Assembly: GCA_964247055.1 (NCBI GenBank)
Contig: OZ176058.1
Coordinates: forward strand, 2,914,001 to 2,978,000
Reading direction: 5' to 3'
DNA from: Paragordius varius
Lineage: Eukaryota; Nematomorpha
Length of the DNA stretch: 64,000 bases
The notes under the pieces were generated by a model. The model was not told the origin of the DNA. It saw nothing but the letters and a program-made list of their open reading frames with translations, and made no database searches. A program made the position numbers and the translations under genes. Shown piece by piece: positions 47,243 through 59,181 of this stretch (its first letter is position 1; each line of letters begins with the position of its first letter).

Positions 47243-48330
47243 GTGGTTTAAAAAAGAGTGAGCTTATGATTTGCGTATGATATAAAATATGTGACTAATA
47301 CTAATTCATGGTTTTATAGTATAATATAATTGCAGATAACATTGATTTCACATAAAGTATAGTAAGGTGAATATTATTATATGCTATAAGTTAAGCCTTC
47401 CGCGATAGATGTTAGGAAGCAAGGGACGTATTTTGGTAAGATAACGACATATCTCCTAAAACCTTTTCTTGATTCAACTTAATTATTTCCCAAATTTTAT
47501 AATATAGTATTTAATTCATATAATAAAATTGCTGTTTCGGGATACCGCAGTCATATGGATATTTCTAAATCAGCCAAAATTATACAACTTCCTTTAAAAT
47601 TAATAATTATCGGAAACCTGTTGTCAAAATATGTCCCATATTATAATTTTAATATATTTTTTAAAACGTAGTATTTTCAATAGCCCAGAATGATTGCTCC
47701 CTTTATAAAATAAACCCCTCTGTCCAGCCCCCGTAAAAATGTTTTTTTGAACAATTGTTGTTTTTGGCACAGGAGTCCGCAAAATGTATGGGCCAATCAA
47801 TTTTAGTTATTAATTATTGTAATTGATGCTGAAAATGATTAAGCTATGCTTTTAGCCCGTCGATTACGTCCCGCTCGTGTTTTTTTACGATAATATTGGT
47901 TTTAAAATTTTGCTCTTAAACGGCCTATAGGTTATATTTTATCCCCATACAAATGCGCCGCAAGCGAGTGAGCCGTAATGTTCCGTTTGTTATACCTACC
48001 GTAAGAAACTATATAAAATATTAACAAAGCATTTTCCTACTAAAACATATCCTTTATGAATTTAGCAGTGATAATAATTAAAAATAAAAAGTTAAGCTTG
48101 ATTTGGAAATTAGTTGGATAACACAGTGTCCCAAATCCAAAAAGGGTGGTAGAAAAAATGTGAATTATATACTGATCGGAAATGTGTTAGATAATCAGGA
48201 TGCTTTTGTTCTGGTTTTTACGATTAATTTAAAAAAATTTGAAATTTTGTTTAACTGGTTTTTATTAGAAAATGGTAACATATGTGCACATTTTGAAATA
48301 TTTGCTGAAAATGCATTCCAATAATTACCA
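47243..48330. other. intergenic, with a worn foldback-family fragment
   Basis: Around 47690-47790 CCCCTCTGTCCAGCCCCCGT then AAAAATG and GGAGTCCGCAAAATGTATG recall the CCCTCTTTTTACCCGCTCCC..CCGT..AAAGTCCACAAAAAT order of the 3.7-6.3 kb repeats. GCGCCGCAAGCGAGTGAGCC at about 47956 is another GC-rich patch. The 73-codon frame at 48103-48324 does not begin with ATG and resembles nothing. Confidence 0.35.
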
Positions 48331-48652
48331 CTAAAATATATTATAAACTGCGTAGAAGAAGCAAAAAAGGTATTGAATACTTTATTTTAAATATGGACTC
48401 CAGAAAGTCCCAATTTTTTTGCTATTCTAAAATGGGCTAGTTATTTTAAAATACACTAAATGGCGAGATTGCATGAAAAAACTAGAATGGGATGAATTTT
48501 GACATCAATCAGAGTGTTTTCTTAAATATTATAGTGTTCATTAATTTAAGGCAAAATATAGGTGAAGCGAGTTTTATGGAACTACTAAGCATGGTGGAAG
48601 CGGTGTAAAAACATCTCTTAATAATTCTACTACCCAGAATTTTGATTTATTA
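48330..48652. mobile_element. partial family X copy
   Basis: ATATGGACTCCAGAAAGTCC then CAATTTTTTTGCTATTCTAA corresponds to the inner block of the copies at 12.5 and 35.6 kb. GAGATTGCATGAAAAAAC and the stretch up to 48650 continue it. Confidence 0.4.
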
Positions 48653-49490
48653 TACAGTGTAAACAAAAAAAACCTGATGAAAAATATATACTCTGATAGA
48701 AAAATGTATAATGATTATCATGGTGATTTTAATTATGGCCCTTTAAATTTAATTTTCACCTTTGTGGACTCCTACATATCAGAACATGACAAAATTTAAG
48801 CACATTTTTTGTATATTTTTTTGATGAAAACTTACTGCTTCATTCCAAAAAAATATCACTAAAATATATCAAATTACATAAAAAGAAATATTTTAATAAT
48901 ATTTTATAATTTAGTGGGTTCCGTAACTCCCAAACTTTTTTGCTCTTCAAAGGGGTAGTTTTTTTAAAATCAACGCAAAAACCCGGGATCGGGCGATAAA
49001 ATTTTACATATATGCTTCGTCAAAAAAATATTTTTTAAATGATGCGTACTTTTTACATAAATTTAATTTTTAGCTTTGTTGAAGCATACTTCATTCTTTT
49101 GGCATGATGAAAACTATATTAAACGATTTTTTTATAAAAATTTTCTATATAACTTGATAATGCCGAACATTTGCTTCAGAATTTTTAGTTAAGGGTTTGT
49201 TACCTTCAAATTTTGGTAAATTTCATAAAAACTCAATTGATATTGACATATAATTAAGACAAACGATTATTGTATTCAGAATTTTGAGGTAATAGAAAGG
49301 TTTATTAAATTATTAAAAGTGTTTTTTAAAATATCTAAAAGTTTTTATACCGTGTCCATCATGCCCAATAACAAAATTTTGCTAAAAATAAATAAATCAC
49401 GCATAAGGGCTAAAACCCAAGCACCATGATAACCCTATTTTTCTATCATATATATTTCATCATGTTATTTTTAATGGACACGGTCTACTT
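48653..49490. mobile_element. family X element, about 840 bp
   Basis: Left: ACAGTGTAAACAAAAAAAAC then TGATGAAAAATATATACTCT and GATTATCATGGTGATTTT. Right: AGCACCATGATAACCCTATT, then ATTTCATCATGTTATTTTTA, ATGGACACGGT. The ends are inverted repeats of about 80 bp. The inside has no open frame of note. Confidence 0.65.
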
Positions 49491-49682
49491 CTTAATCGGA
49501 TAGAAGCAAAAAGATTTTCATAATATCAATTTAATTATGGTTGGTTGCGAATTGCCCCCATTTGAATTAAAATGTTTAGAACCTCAAGTGAAACAACTGA
49601 TTTACCATAGTCGCAAAAATAATTTTGTAATTTTAAACTTTGACGCAACTTTTCCGGAGAGCCTGTGAAAAGGCCATCTTAC

Positions 49683-49774
49683 TAAAATGCATTTGAGATT
49701 TATAGTTATGCGACTGCGCAATGCCGCATTCATAAGCGATTTTACGGATTGAAAACCCAATTCCTTGTATAAAG
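49683..49774 (-). CDS. leader-like exon, possible mitochondrial presequence exon of CYC1
   Basis: The exon is bounded by a CTTATTTTCAG acceptor and a GTAAGA donor. From ATG at 49733 it encodes MNAALRSRITINLKCIL, a basic, amphipathic, acid-free segment like a mitochondrial targeting sequence. It ends in phase 0, as the first firm CYC1 exon (from 33821) needs. Joining the two would give a leader, the hydrophobic sorting stretch and then the mature protein. The problem is distance: about 16 kb, with the NTF2 gene between them on the same strand. It could instead start another gene. The first 13 nt from its ATG also occur at the second codon pair of NTF2 exon 1 (ATGAATGCGGCAT). Confidence 0.35.
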
Positions 49775-49986
49775 CTGAAAATAAGAAATTAATAAGCCAA
49801 TCATGCTTTTTACCGCAAAATGAACTAATTAATTATATAGTATTTTATTAACAGAAGGCAAATTCCACATGTATTGCGTTTTTGATGTTAATTTCTTTAG
49901 TTAATGAACACTTTGTGACCTTTATAATGGTATCATCTGGGCCATTAAAAATTTATATATATTATATTTTTAGCATATGGTTAAAC

Positions 49987-51133
49987 CTAACACTTTGATT
50001 CAAATTGGGGTATCTAAATACCCCATACTAAATTTAAATTATGATTTTTAAAAAACTACTGAAGGAAACGGTTTTAGTTTAAATATATGCTTCTATCCTA
50101 ATAAAAATTATTAAATATGCCAAAATATCTAAATAAAATTTTGTGTTAAAAAAAAAGTCCCATGTCAAACTACTTCGACGCCATTTTTATTTTGCAAAAT
50201 ATCGTCTTCATTTAATTTTAACACTTGCATGCAACACACTCATTTTAGTCCTTCAATTCAAATTGGGGTAGTTGGATACCCCAGGCCTGTTTAAAATTAA
50301 ATACTTTAAAAAGTATGGAAGCAATCGAAACCATGGCAAAATTTTGCACTTCTATATCATTAATAACCGAAATATAAAAAATTTTATTCAAAAATACTTG
50401 ATATTACTTATTTTGAGCTAAAACCGAAAGGTTAAAATTTAGTCAACGTGACATGTGTTAAATTGTAAAATTAAATAATAATACATAATAAACCGCTATT
50501 TCTATTTCTATCAATGTTAGATGTAATATGTATAAAAAATAAGCTTTAGTTTTACCCTTAAAATTAAATGAAGACGATATTTTGCAAAATTTTTGTAAAA
50601 TAAAAATGGCATCGAAGTAGTTTGAGATGGAACTTTTTTCAAAACAAAATTTTATCAAGATATTTTGGCATATTTATATAATATTTGTCAGGATAGAAGC
50701 ATAAATTTGAATTGGGACCGTTTCCTTCAGTAGTTTTTTAAAAATTTTAATTTAAATTTAGTCTGGGGTATTTAGATACCCCAAATTGAATCGAAGTGTT
50801 AAGGGTAAAATTAGAAATTTTTTATTTAAATTACATCTAATATTGATAGAAATAGAAAAAGCGGTTTCGTTTGTTTTATTTTTTAATTTTAGCATTGCAC
50901 ACATGTCACGTTGACTAAAAACCTTTACTTTTCGGTTCTGGCTTAAAATAAATAATATCAAGTTTTGAATAAAATTTATAAATTTCGGTTTATTAATGTT
51001 ATATAAGTGCCAAATTTTGCCATGGTTTTGATTCCTTTCATATTTTTAAAGAATTTAATTTTAAACAGACCTGGGGTATTTAACTACCCCAATTTAAATC
51101 TAAAGACCTGAATATCTTGTATCCAAGTGTTAA
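49987..51133. mobile_element. TTAA-target element, split by a second copy of itself
   Basis: The first half is 49987-50217 (TAACACTTTGATTCAAATTG, GGGGTATCTAAATACCCC, ATGTCAAACTACTTCGACGC). The second half is 50803-51133 (GGGTAAAATTAG to ATCCAAGTGTTAA). Together they have the same order as the uninterrupted copy at 39.4-39.97 kb. Confidence 0.7.
50218..50802. mobile_element. TTAA-target element inserted in another copy, about 585 bp
   Basis: It is flanked by TTAA at 50218-50221 and 50799-50802. It runs from TTAACACTTGCATGCAACAC to GAATCGAAGTGTTAA, with GGGGTAGTTGGATACCCC near one end and GGGGTATTTAGATACCCC near the other. Removing it restores a continuous outer element, so TTAA is the target duplication, as for piggyBac-type transposons. 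The ORF at 50458-50658 (-) is a chance frame inside it. Confidence 0.7.
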
Positions 51134-51191
51134 AACATGTCTTTTCAGTTTAGGCGCATGATATTAAAATTTTTTAACAAATGTTAAATAG

Positions 51192-51755
51192 TTAACACTT
51201 GGATACAACACATCCATTTCAGTCCTTCGATTCAAATTGGGGTAGTTAGATACCCCAGGCCTGTTATTAAATAATTCAAAAAATATGGAATAAATTGAAA
51301 TATTGGCAAAAATTTGCACATACATCAATGAACTGAAATATATATACAAAAATTTATTCAAAAATACTTGATATTACTTATAGTTTAATAAAACCTCAAG
51401 AAAAAAATTTGGTCAACATGACATGTGTGCACAGGCTAAATTAAAAAGTAATACAAAATAAACCACTTTTTCTGTTTCTATCAATGTTACATACAATTTA
51501 AAAGAAAATTAGCTTTCATTTTACCTTTAAAATTAAATAAACAAATATTTTGCAAAAGTTTAAAATAATGGCGTCGTAGTTTGATATGGAAGTTTTTTAA
51601 AACCAATTTTTTTAGATAATTCGGCTTATCCAGATAATTTTAATTGGATAAGCATAAATTTAATTTGGGATCGTTTCGTACAGTGCTATTTAAAAAATAT
51701 CAACTTAAATATAGTCTGGGGTATTTAAATACCCCAATTTAAATCGAAGTGTGAA
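51192..51755. mobile_element. TTAA-target element copy, near full length
   Basis: It starts TTAACACTTGGATACAACAC and ends GGGGTATTTAAATACCCC then AATCGAAGTGTGAA. Inner modules are in the standard order. It lies only about 60 bp from the end of the previous copy. Confidence 0.65.
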
Positions 51756-52104
51756 TAAATTATCATCTCCTATTTTGCCGCCATTTTTTTAAAATTTCTT
51801 AATATACAACACAAAATTGTATTATTTTGGTTAAAATGTAATAATTTTATTGTAAAATTCTAATTGTAGCAAATTCTGGATATTTATTTTATCAGCTGTT
51901 TATTTGAATGTCGTCTTTTAGATGTGACTTTGGGACTCTAGAAAAAAGGGATATGCTTGTTTTTTTATCTAATATAGGGAAGAGAGTTCGATAATATTTA
52001 ACAACATTTTCATAAGAGTCCTTTGTTTTTTCCCCTTACTGATATTTTATGATTTTTATAAATAAATAAAATTAAATGGCTTGACCCTTAGAATCCATAT
52101 TTTA

Positions 52105-52625
52105 GATTTGGAATACTTCGATTCCAATTGGGGTATCTAAATATCCCGGACAAAAAGTTTATATTTTTTAAAACTATTCAAAGAAACGGTTACAATTTAA
52201 ATTTATGCTCTATCCTAATATAATTATATAAAAAAGCTGAAATATCTAAATAAAATTTAAAAAAAAATTCGTATTAAACTACTTGGACGTTTATTTTACA
52301 ATATTTTTGCAAAATATCGTGTGTATTTTATTCTAAGCCTAAAACTAACTTTTCTTTTATATTTAAACAAACAGAAAAGGTGGTATATTTTATTTTTTTT
52401 ATTTAGCTTATGCATACATGTCATAAAATAGCTTTTGGTTTTACATCAAGTAATATCAAGTAATTTTGAATGAACTTTTCGTTATCAGTTGATTAGTGTT
52501 ATATAAGTGCAAAGTTTTGCCATGGGTTTCAATTTTATTTGTTGAAATATTTAAGCCTAGGGTATCCAACACCTCATTTTGAATTAAAAGTCTAAAATAT
52601 CCCAGTGTTAATATCATAGTCAACA
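52105..52625. mobile_element. TTAA-target element copy, diverged
   Basis: ATACTTCGATTCCAATTGGG then GTATCTAAATATCCC begins it. AAGAAACGGTTACAATTTAA and ACTACTTGGACGTTTATTTT follow. It ends near AAAATATCCCAGTGTTAAT. Confidence 0.55.
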
Positions 52626-52793
52626 TCATTTGTAATCTAACATACATCTTTTTTTACATACTACTTAACATATGGATCCAAGTATCCAGCCCTGATACTG
52701 GTACTGAAAATCTAATAAGCGATGTTTCGTTTTACTAATTTTAAATTTGGTCTACAAATTGCATTTATGGTATAATTTTTGTGTTAATTTTAG

Positions 52794-54019
52794 TGTTTAA
52801 ATACCTGTATCCTTACCCTTTTATATATTATCAATTCAAAATATTTGGCTACACCGATTGGACCATACTTTAGAATCTATATATTTATTTTAACATTTAC
52901 ACTGCTCTACAATGCAATCTCATGTATCTCTCAACATTTTTTCAAAATCAATGAAAGATTGGATCCAAAATTCAGCATTTTAAAATTAGTATATTATTTA
53001 TAATTTTTAGGACTTTATATTTTATAGCGTTTGCATGATCACATATCTAGTAATATCTCCTAGTCTTATTGGATTATTATCGTATTATCATCCATATTTT
53101 AAAACAATCTCGAAAGATAGAAATCTCTTTAGAGTATTGCTTTTTAGTGCAGTGAGTTTTTTAAAATATTAGTTTAAAAATATATGTTTTTTAAAAAAAT
53201 CAAACAATTACAATTTATGATACAATTTATATTTCTAGGTTTAAATTAGAGTTATTTATTTACCATGTCTTTAAAATTGATTTGCTAAATTAATAAACAT
53301 AGATAATTTATAATAAAATTGCATAAATCTTTTCTTAAGTTATTAATACAAGGTTCAATAATACAATTTTCCTGTAATTTTTTAGTGCATTAAGTATTTT
53401 TGAAATTTTTGTAACACTGAGATGTGTAAATTATACAATCAATATATAAGATATTTTTATGATATTATTTAAATATCAAAATAATGATATGTATTTATTA
53501 GGTTAAACCTTAAAGTTATTTTGAAATTATATGTATCAATATTGTAAATGCATTTTTTGTTCAAATTATTTTTGAAATATAGAAAAAATAAAGGTAAATT
53601 TTTGATATATTGGAATTTTTTCTTAAGGGTATTTAGGTGCATAATTACAATGATATAAGGTATAAAATAGTTCGTTTTTAAATTAATATTATGAAATTAG
53701 ATTAAATTAATAAAAAAATATTTTTATATTTTAAGATATTTTCTTAAATTCAAACATATTATATAAATTTAATTTGATTAATTTTCTACTTGAAGATATA
53801 GTTAAAATTAAGTTCTTGGTGAGGTTATTATTAAATATTAATTTATTCCGTTTATAACGTAAAAATTAAAGTAGATATTTTCATAACTTGATATTTTTAT
53901 TTATGATTACAGTACCAATTAAAATTAAAAAGACAAAACGTAAAAAATAATTATAGTTTGATTTTTAATATAAATTTTTTTTAGATGTAAGGAATAAAGG
54001 TGTAAGTTGGTCCGCACTC

Positions 54020-54063
<44 letters not shown>

Positions 54064-55482
54064 AATTTTAAATCAAACATTTATATACGAAAACTAATGA
54101 TTAAAAAGTATGGATGTTTCAAACCTGTTTTTGTGTTTACGCTTTATGTGTACAATTTCAATCTTTAGTGTATTTTAATAATTAAAATTATGCCATTTTT
54201 CATGGAAACGCATTTTTTTATAACCAAAGACAGCATTTTTTTAAGCAAAAATAACAATTTTTTTAAAATTAGAGAGATTTTTTTAAGACAATTGTATGTA
54301 GTTAATTTTAAATTAATATAATAAAATTTCATCGTTGAACTATGATTTTAATTGTTATTAATATTTAATGGTAAATTGATTGATTTTTACCCATATTATT
54401 TATATTAATTTTTCTTTTACAGCTTAAGTTTCACCTAATCAATCTATATAATTTGCGCTTCAAGAGTGTCTTTAAAAGTATAAAGTTGTCTTTCACTTAA
54501 AATTTCTTACATTTTTTGCAGTTTGTATACAACCGTTATTTTTGTATGTAATTTTCTATTTTTTTAAATTTAACCTAATATCTTTATTTATTAGTATTAT
54601 TTCATTTAAAATTAATATTTTATAGTTAATACAACTTATTTGTTTAGAACTAATTTTTTTAATTAAAATTATTATAGATATATTAATGTTTAAACTAAAT
54701 ATTACTATCGATAACCCTAAAATTGCATATTTATTAATATAGTTAAAAAATTTTTATATAAAATGATAAGGATATACGGTTCTTGTGAAAAAAGGGTATT
54801 GATTTAGTGTAAGAGAAAAGGTTTATATAGGATAGATGGAATTTTATTTCTTCATTTGTAAAAATCGGAATATTGAAGGACCAACTTGAAGTGTTCAAAA
54901 CTTTGAATGTTTAAGGACACTCTTTTTTATAAATCATTATAGGCTTGTAAAAGAAAAAAATAATTAATAAAAATTAATAATACATATGGGCAAAATTAAA
55001 ATGTTTGTAAGTCAATCAATTTACCATCAAATATTGATGATGAAACAATATAATTCAACGCTAAAATTTTATTATATTACCTTAAAATTAATTAAATACA
55101 TTTGTCTTAAAATAACAAAAATTCTTTTCAATTTTAAAAAATGTTGTCTTTGCTTGAAAAAATGTTGTTTTTGCATGAAAAATGGTATATAGAGTTTATG
55201 TTAAAATATTTATATTTTAGTTTGTTTATCTTTCTAATTTCAATTTTTACTGCATGTTTCTAATTTTAGATTTCAGGGTATGCCTGTTTATTGATGTGTG
55301 CCCTAATATTATTGACTATATGGAATCAAAATATTTTTCATCATCATATACCCTTTCGCCCAAAACAAAATTTAACTTTTAATAATGCGTTTAAAACGAA
55401 ATCTGCATCTTTTCAAAGCTTAACGGAAAATATCTCATGTACAACTTTAGAAAACAATCCAGAAAATCTCCAAACAATTTAG
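52794..55482 (+). CDS. multi-pass membrane protein, unrecognised, 5' end missing
   Basis: Exons are 52794-52988, 53011-53151 and 55270-55482, giving 182 aa in phase 0 throughout and ending in TAG. The 5' end is at an acceptor (GTTAATTTTAG), so at least one earlier exon is missing. Hydrophobic segments are CILTLLYIINS, FRIYIFILTFTLLYNAISC, FIFYSVCMITYLVISPSLIG and LLFSA-ISGYACLLMCALILL; the last spans an exon junction. Between segments lie SQHFFKINERLDPKF and YYHPYFKTISKDRNLFR. The C-terminal tail is polar (HHHIPFRPKQNL, then serine- and asparagine-rich) and probably cytoplasmic. The topology resembles a tetraspan protein, but I see no diagnostic motif. The first two exons are separated by only 22 nt (GTATAT..TTTTTAG), which must be spliced because the frame through it hits TAA. 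Confidence 0.6.
52989..53010 (+). other. possible 22-nt intron
   Basis: GTATATTATTTATAATTTTT then AG lies between two open exons, phase 0 on both sides. Read as coding it stops after four codons. Removing it joins SILKL to DFIFYS and keeps the frame open. Confidence 0.4.
53908..54172. mobile_element. family A element in the last intron of the membrane-protein gene
   Basis: TACAGTACCAATTAAAATTA, AAAAGACAAAACGTAAAAAA at the left; AGTATGGATGTTTCAAACCT, GTGTACAATTTCAATCTTTA-GTGTA at the right. A (TA)n run sits inside. Confidence 0.6.
54022..54062. repeat. (TA)n microsatellite inside a family A element
   Basis: Alternating TA run, as in the family A copy at 2.7 kb. Confidence 0.9.
55170..55254. 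mobile_element. family A right end before the last exon of the membrane-protein gene
   Basis: TTGTTTATCTTTCTAATTTC then AATTTTTACTG ends just 15 bp before the exon acceptor. Confidence 0.4.
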
Positions 55483-55488
55483 TTTAAC

Positions 55489-55494
55489 AATAAA
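55489..55494 (+). promoter_or_regulatory. polyadenylation signal of the membrane-protein gene
   Basis: AATAAA lies 7 bp after the TAG stop of the third exon. Confidence 0.45.
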
Positions 55495-55914
55495 TATGCG
55501 ATTTATAGATTATTATGTTAAAATTGCGCAAATATTCATATTTTTTCATTTATAGCAAATATTTAATTTATATGAGAAAAAGATTTATATTTTAGAAAAT
55601 TTTTATCACAATGCATAACATGAGGGAATAAATTTGTATTTTACTCTATATGGATATATATTTAAAGAAAACTCATACTACGGAAACATAAAAACCAATA
55701 TACAAATAGTTTGTCACACACTACTAGTAAGGTTTGAAAAAAATATGGTTATTTTGTTAAAATATTTTTTATGCAGTGTCTTTTTAATTCTGTACATCTC
55801 AAGGATTAAATATATATATTAGAAAAATTCGATGCAAACTTGTGAGAACTCAACATTAAAACTAAAAATCGCATAATATGGGAAAGTTTATTTAACAATA
55901 TTGCAAAAAGTCGA

Positions 55915-56181
55915 CCTCGGGTTGTAGCAACATTCAATTATATCAATACCTAGCCAGACGCATGTTGGCCCGCGAAAAATCTGGATATCTATGTAAATAT
56001 ATACTCATAAAATCTTAGTAAAATCAACACTTCTTAAACTTATTTATAATTTGGCAACTATAAAAATTTTTTATATTTGTTTGGATTTTACAGTATTATA
56101 TATAACCCATACTGCGGTCCGCGGTTCTTTGAGTTTAAAATGCGGCCCGCAGAGCCACTTTTGTTGGAAACCCCTGTTTTA
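55915..56181 (-). mobile_element. hAT-like element (GCGGCCCGC family), third copy
   Basis: On the minus strand the right end reads CAGGGGTTTCCAACAAAAGT, then GCGGGCCGCATTTTAAACTC. The opposite end is vague, with GGCCCGCGAAAAATCTGG near 55968. Confidence 0.5.
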
Positions 56182-56289
56182 GGCGAATTATAAAAAACGT
56201 ATATTTTATTTGAGCATTTTTCCCTATTCATCTTGAAAATCTTCATTACTACTTTAATGTTAATAAAGATTATTAGTGATTTTTGTGAC

Positions 56290-56682
56290 TTAAGTCATCC
56301 CCAAAGCAATTGGTTCGGGCCGGGTCTGAAAAATATCTGAGCAGATAGATAGATATTTTGATAAATTTCAAACAAAAAAAGAAATACATTATTAATAATT
56401 CTATATTTATTTAACTGTTTTGCCATTTCGTTGCAAAAATTAATAATGTGTTCGAATTCCGAGGAGTCTAAGATGGTAATATGTGGTATATATAATAGTA
56501 AATGGCCTTACAGTAACGCATTACCGAATAGTCAATAGACGAAATATATAATAAAATAATATTTTAAAATTAATGATATAATTTTTAGAATTTTACAAAA
56601 ATATTTTCTTAAATTGTTTTGGTTTTTTCACATTTTTCGAGGGGCCTTAAAAAAAATAAGGGCTGCCCGTTGGAAACAACTG
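56290..56682 (-). mobile_element. hAT-like element, diverged copy
   Basis: The minus-strand end CAGTTGTTTCCAACGGGCAG, then CCCTTATTTTTTTT, resembles the hAT-like ends nearby. A possible other end is GGTTCGGGCCGGGTCTGAAA near 56312. Confidence 0.35.
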
Positions 56683-56919
56683 TTTCAACTACCAATTAAT
56701 AATTGTATATCATTTATACTTACACCTCTCATGGTTTTGGTTGATTTTGCCGTTTTAAATTTTTTCTGATTCTTTAAATGTTTTAAACATATATTAACTT
56801 TAAAAGTTATTTAATATGGCTAATTTTTATAGAGAAATAACAATTACATATATTTATTTAACTGAAAAAAATCTAATATTTTAGGTTATAATTTAGAGTA
56901 TAAACTTTGAGTTAATTTG

Positions 56920-56921
<2 letters not shown>

Positions 56922-56955
<34 letters not shown>
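56922..56955. repeat. (AT)n microsatellite upstream of the lectin
   Basis: Alternating AT run about 190 bp before the TATA box. Confidence 0.9.
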
Positions 56956-56959
<4 letters not shown>

Positions 56960-57144
56960 GAATAATCTCTCTTTAGCCTTAATTAAATACACATATATTA
57001 TCTATGTCCTCTTGTTTTGAAAAAAATACGAAATCCTTCAATTAACTCTTAAAGGTTAAATAAACCAAATCTGAATATTATAGTTATTTAAAAAATGTGT
57101 CCTTATTATAAGTATTAAGCTTTTCCTTGCCGTCGTCTACACCT

Positions 57145-57153
57145 TATAAAAGG
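57145..57153 (+). promoter_or_regulatory. TATA box of the lectin gene
   Basis: TATAAAAGG lies 80 bp upstream of the lectin ATG at 57225 and would place transcription start near 57175. The GC-richer CCTTGCCGTCGTCTACACC just upstream may hold further promoter sites. Confidence 0.55.
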
Positions 57154-57224
57154 CAAAAATTATCTGAGATTTTATTTTTTATAATTTTTTTGCGTGCATT
57201 AATTTGATTAGGCCACCAACTATT

Positions 57225-59150
57225 ATGAAAGAATTACATTATAAACTATCTATTTTATGTTTTTGGTTTCTGCCATGTTGCATTATCCATAATGTATTTG
57301 GGCAAAATTCTCGTTTCCTACAAGTACAACAAGGTGAGCCTTTTTAATTTTCTTGGAAAATAATCCCTAAAAATTTCAACGATTTTAAACAAATTATGGA
57401 GTTTAAATTTGAATTATATCGATAAAACTTATCAAATATTTTTTTTAAAAAGACAGGTATATTTTTAAACCGCTAAAGGTTTTTGAAATATTACAAAATA
57501 TATAATCGCAACCCAAAACGATAATCTGAATTATCAAATTTTATTTGCAAATATATAGAAAAATCGATTATAAAAGTCAACTAACCATTTTTTTAAAATT
57601 TATTAAATTAACCTCATCGTTTTAGGTTGCAAAATAAATAAAGATCAATAGTCGTCTATGTTTTCTTAAACTTTGCTAATGTAGAATCATTTAACTAAAT
57701 TTAGTTTTTCTACATAAATATTTTTTTTATAAAATAGATCTTTTGTAATATTCTTTTAGAATTTACATGCCCTCCTGGGTATACTCGAAGACCCGGTTCC
57801 TTAAACTGCTACAAATTTTATTGGATTGATGACATTCAAGGGGTCGATTGGGATTTCGCTAATAAACGCTGTCAGCTAGATAGCGAAATCGGTCATTTGC
57901 TTGTCATTGATGATATTGGAGAATATGTAACTATTAACAAACTTTTTATAAAATTTTTACAGTTTGAACTTTTACGGACAAAACTTATTTATTATATTCT
58001 TAATTCAAAAACCACACTTTTTGAGCCATTATTTTTCCCATAACTCAATTATATATATTTATGAATAATATATAATTGAGATTACAGTGTTAAAACCCGA
58101 ATTTTTTACGTAAATGTCTAGGTTGCAATATAAAAGGTTTCGTTATTAATAGATGATTAAATACTATTATACTCGACTATTACTTAATATTACTTTTTTG
58201 ATACCAAAAACATAAAATATGTTTTTAAACTTCAATATTTTAGCAATTTGTCCAGTTTTTGTGGCCGACTTGCTCTGGAGACAATTGTAATAAGCAATAT
58301 TTTTGGTTGGGTTTAACCTCAAACAGCGGTCAATGGGCTTGGAATGATCAAACCCCTCTACCCTACAATGCGTAAAATGATTATAATATTTTGAAATTTT
58401 ATCTAAAGGTTTACTAAATTTTAGGGTCTAACATTTTGAATGAATTTAAATTTAATTTAAATTTTTTTGGGGTATGAAGGGATTAAAATGTTGATTCGAT
58501 TTTATTATCTGTGTATGGGTTTATGGATGAATTAAAATTAATTTCAATTTAAAAGATTAAAGGACATTCTTTATATTTTTTGATTGGTTTTAAAAAATGG
58601 CAAAAATATAAAATATTGGGTTAATGTTTATAAATACGTTGAATAACCTTAAATGCGTTTAATTAATCTTTAAATATACTTTTTGATATACAGGCAATTT
58701 TATTGATATATTTTAATAAAGAACTATGTTTTGTATATTTAAAGTTTAATCCTACTATGCGTAATTTTTAAAACTTTGTTTGTATAGTCCTTGGGATATT
58801 GGTTACCCTATAAAAAGTGGAAATTGCGCGGCTTTAGTCTACAAAAATAATAAGGTCGTACTCATCAATACGGCTTGCTATGTCCCATTTTTCTTTGTTT
58901 GCGAAGTGGATTTAAGTATTACTAATGTTTTCTTATTTTTATTTAAAACCATATTTTTACAAAAAATGACTGTATAATTTAAATTTTTAATATTAAATTA
59001 TTTCACTTTTAATATATAACCGAAAAATGTTTCGATTGTTTCTCTTGATTTCCATAAGATATGAAATCCAAGTTTTCCACATTAATTTAAGTAATTTAAT
59101 AAAACTCACAAATTATGCCAAATACGATAAAAAATTTTATTATACACCTA

Positions 59151-59181
<31 letters not shown>

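Noticed and set aside
48103-48324. 73-codon frame upstream of NTF2
   Set aside because: It starts at TTG rather than ATG, shows no motif and partly overlaps repeat debris.
50270-50290. GGGGTA..TACCCC hairpin as a terminator or attenuator
   Set aside because: The hairpin belongs to every copy of the TTAA-target element, in both orientations, away from genes.
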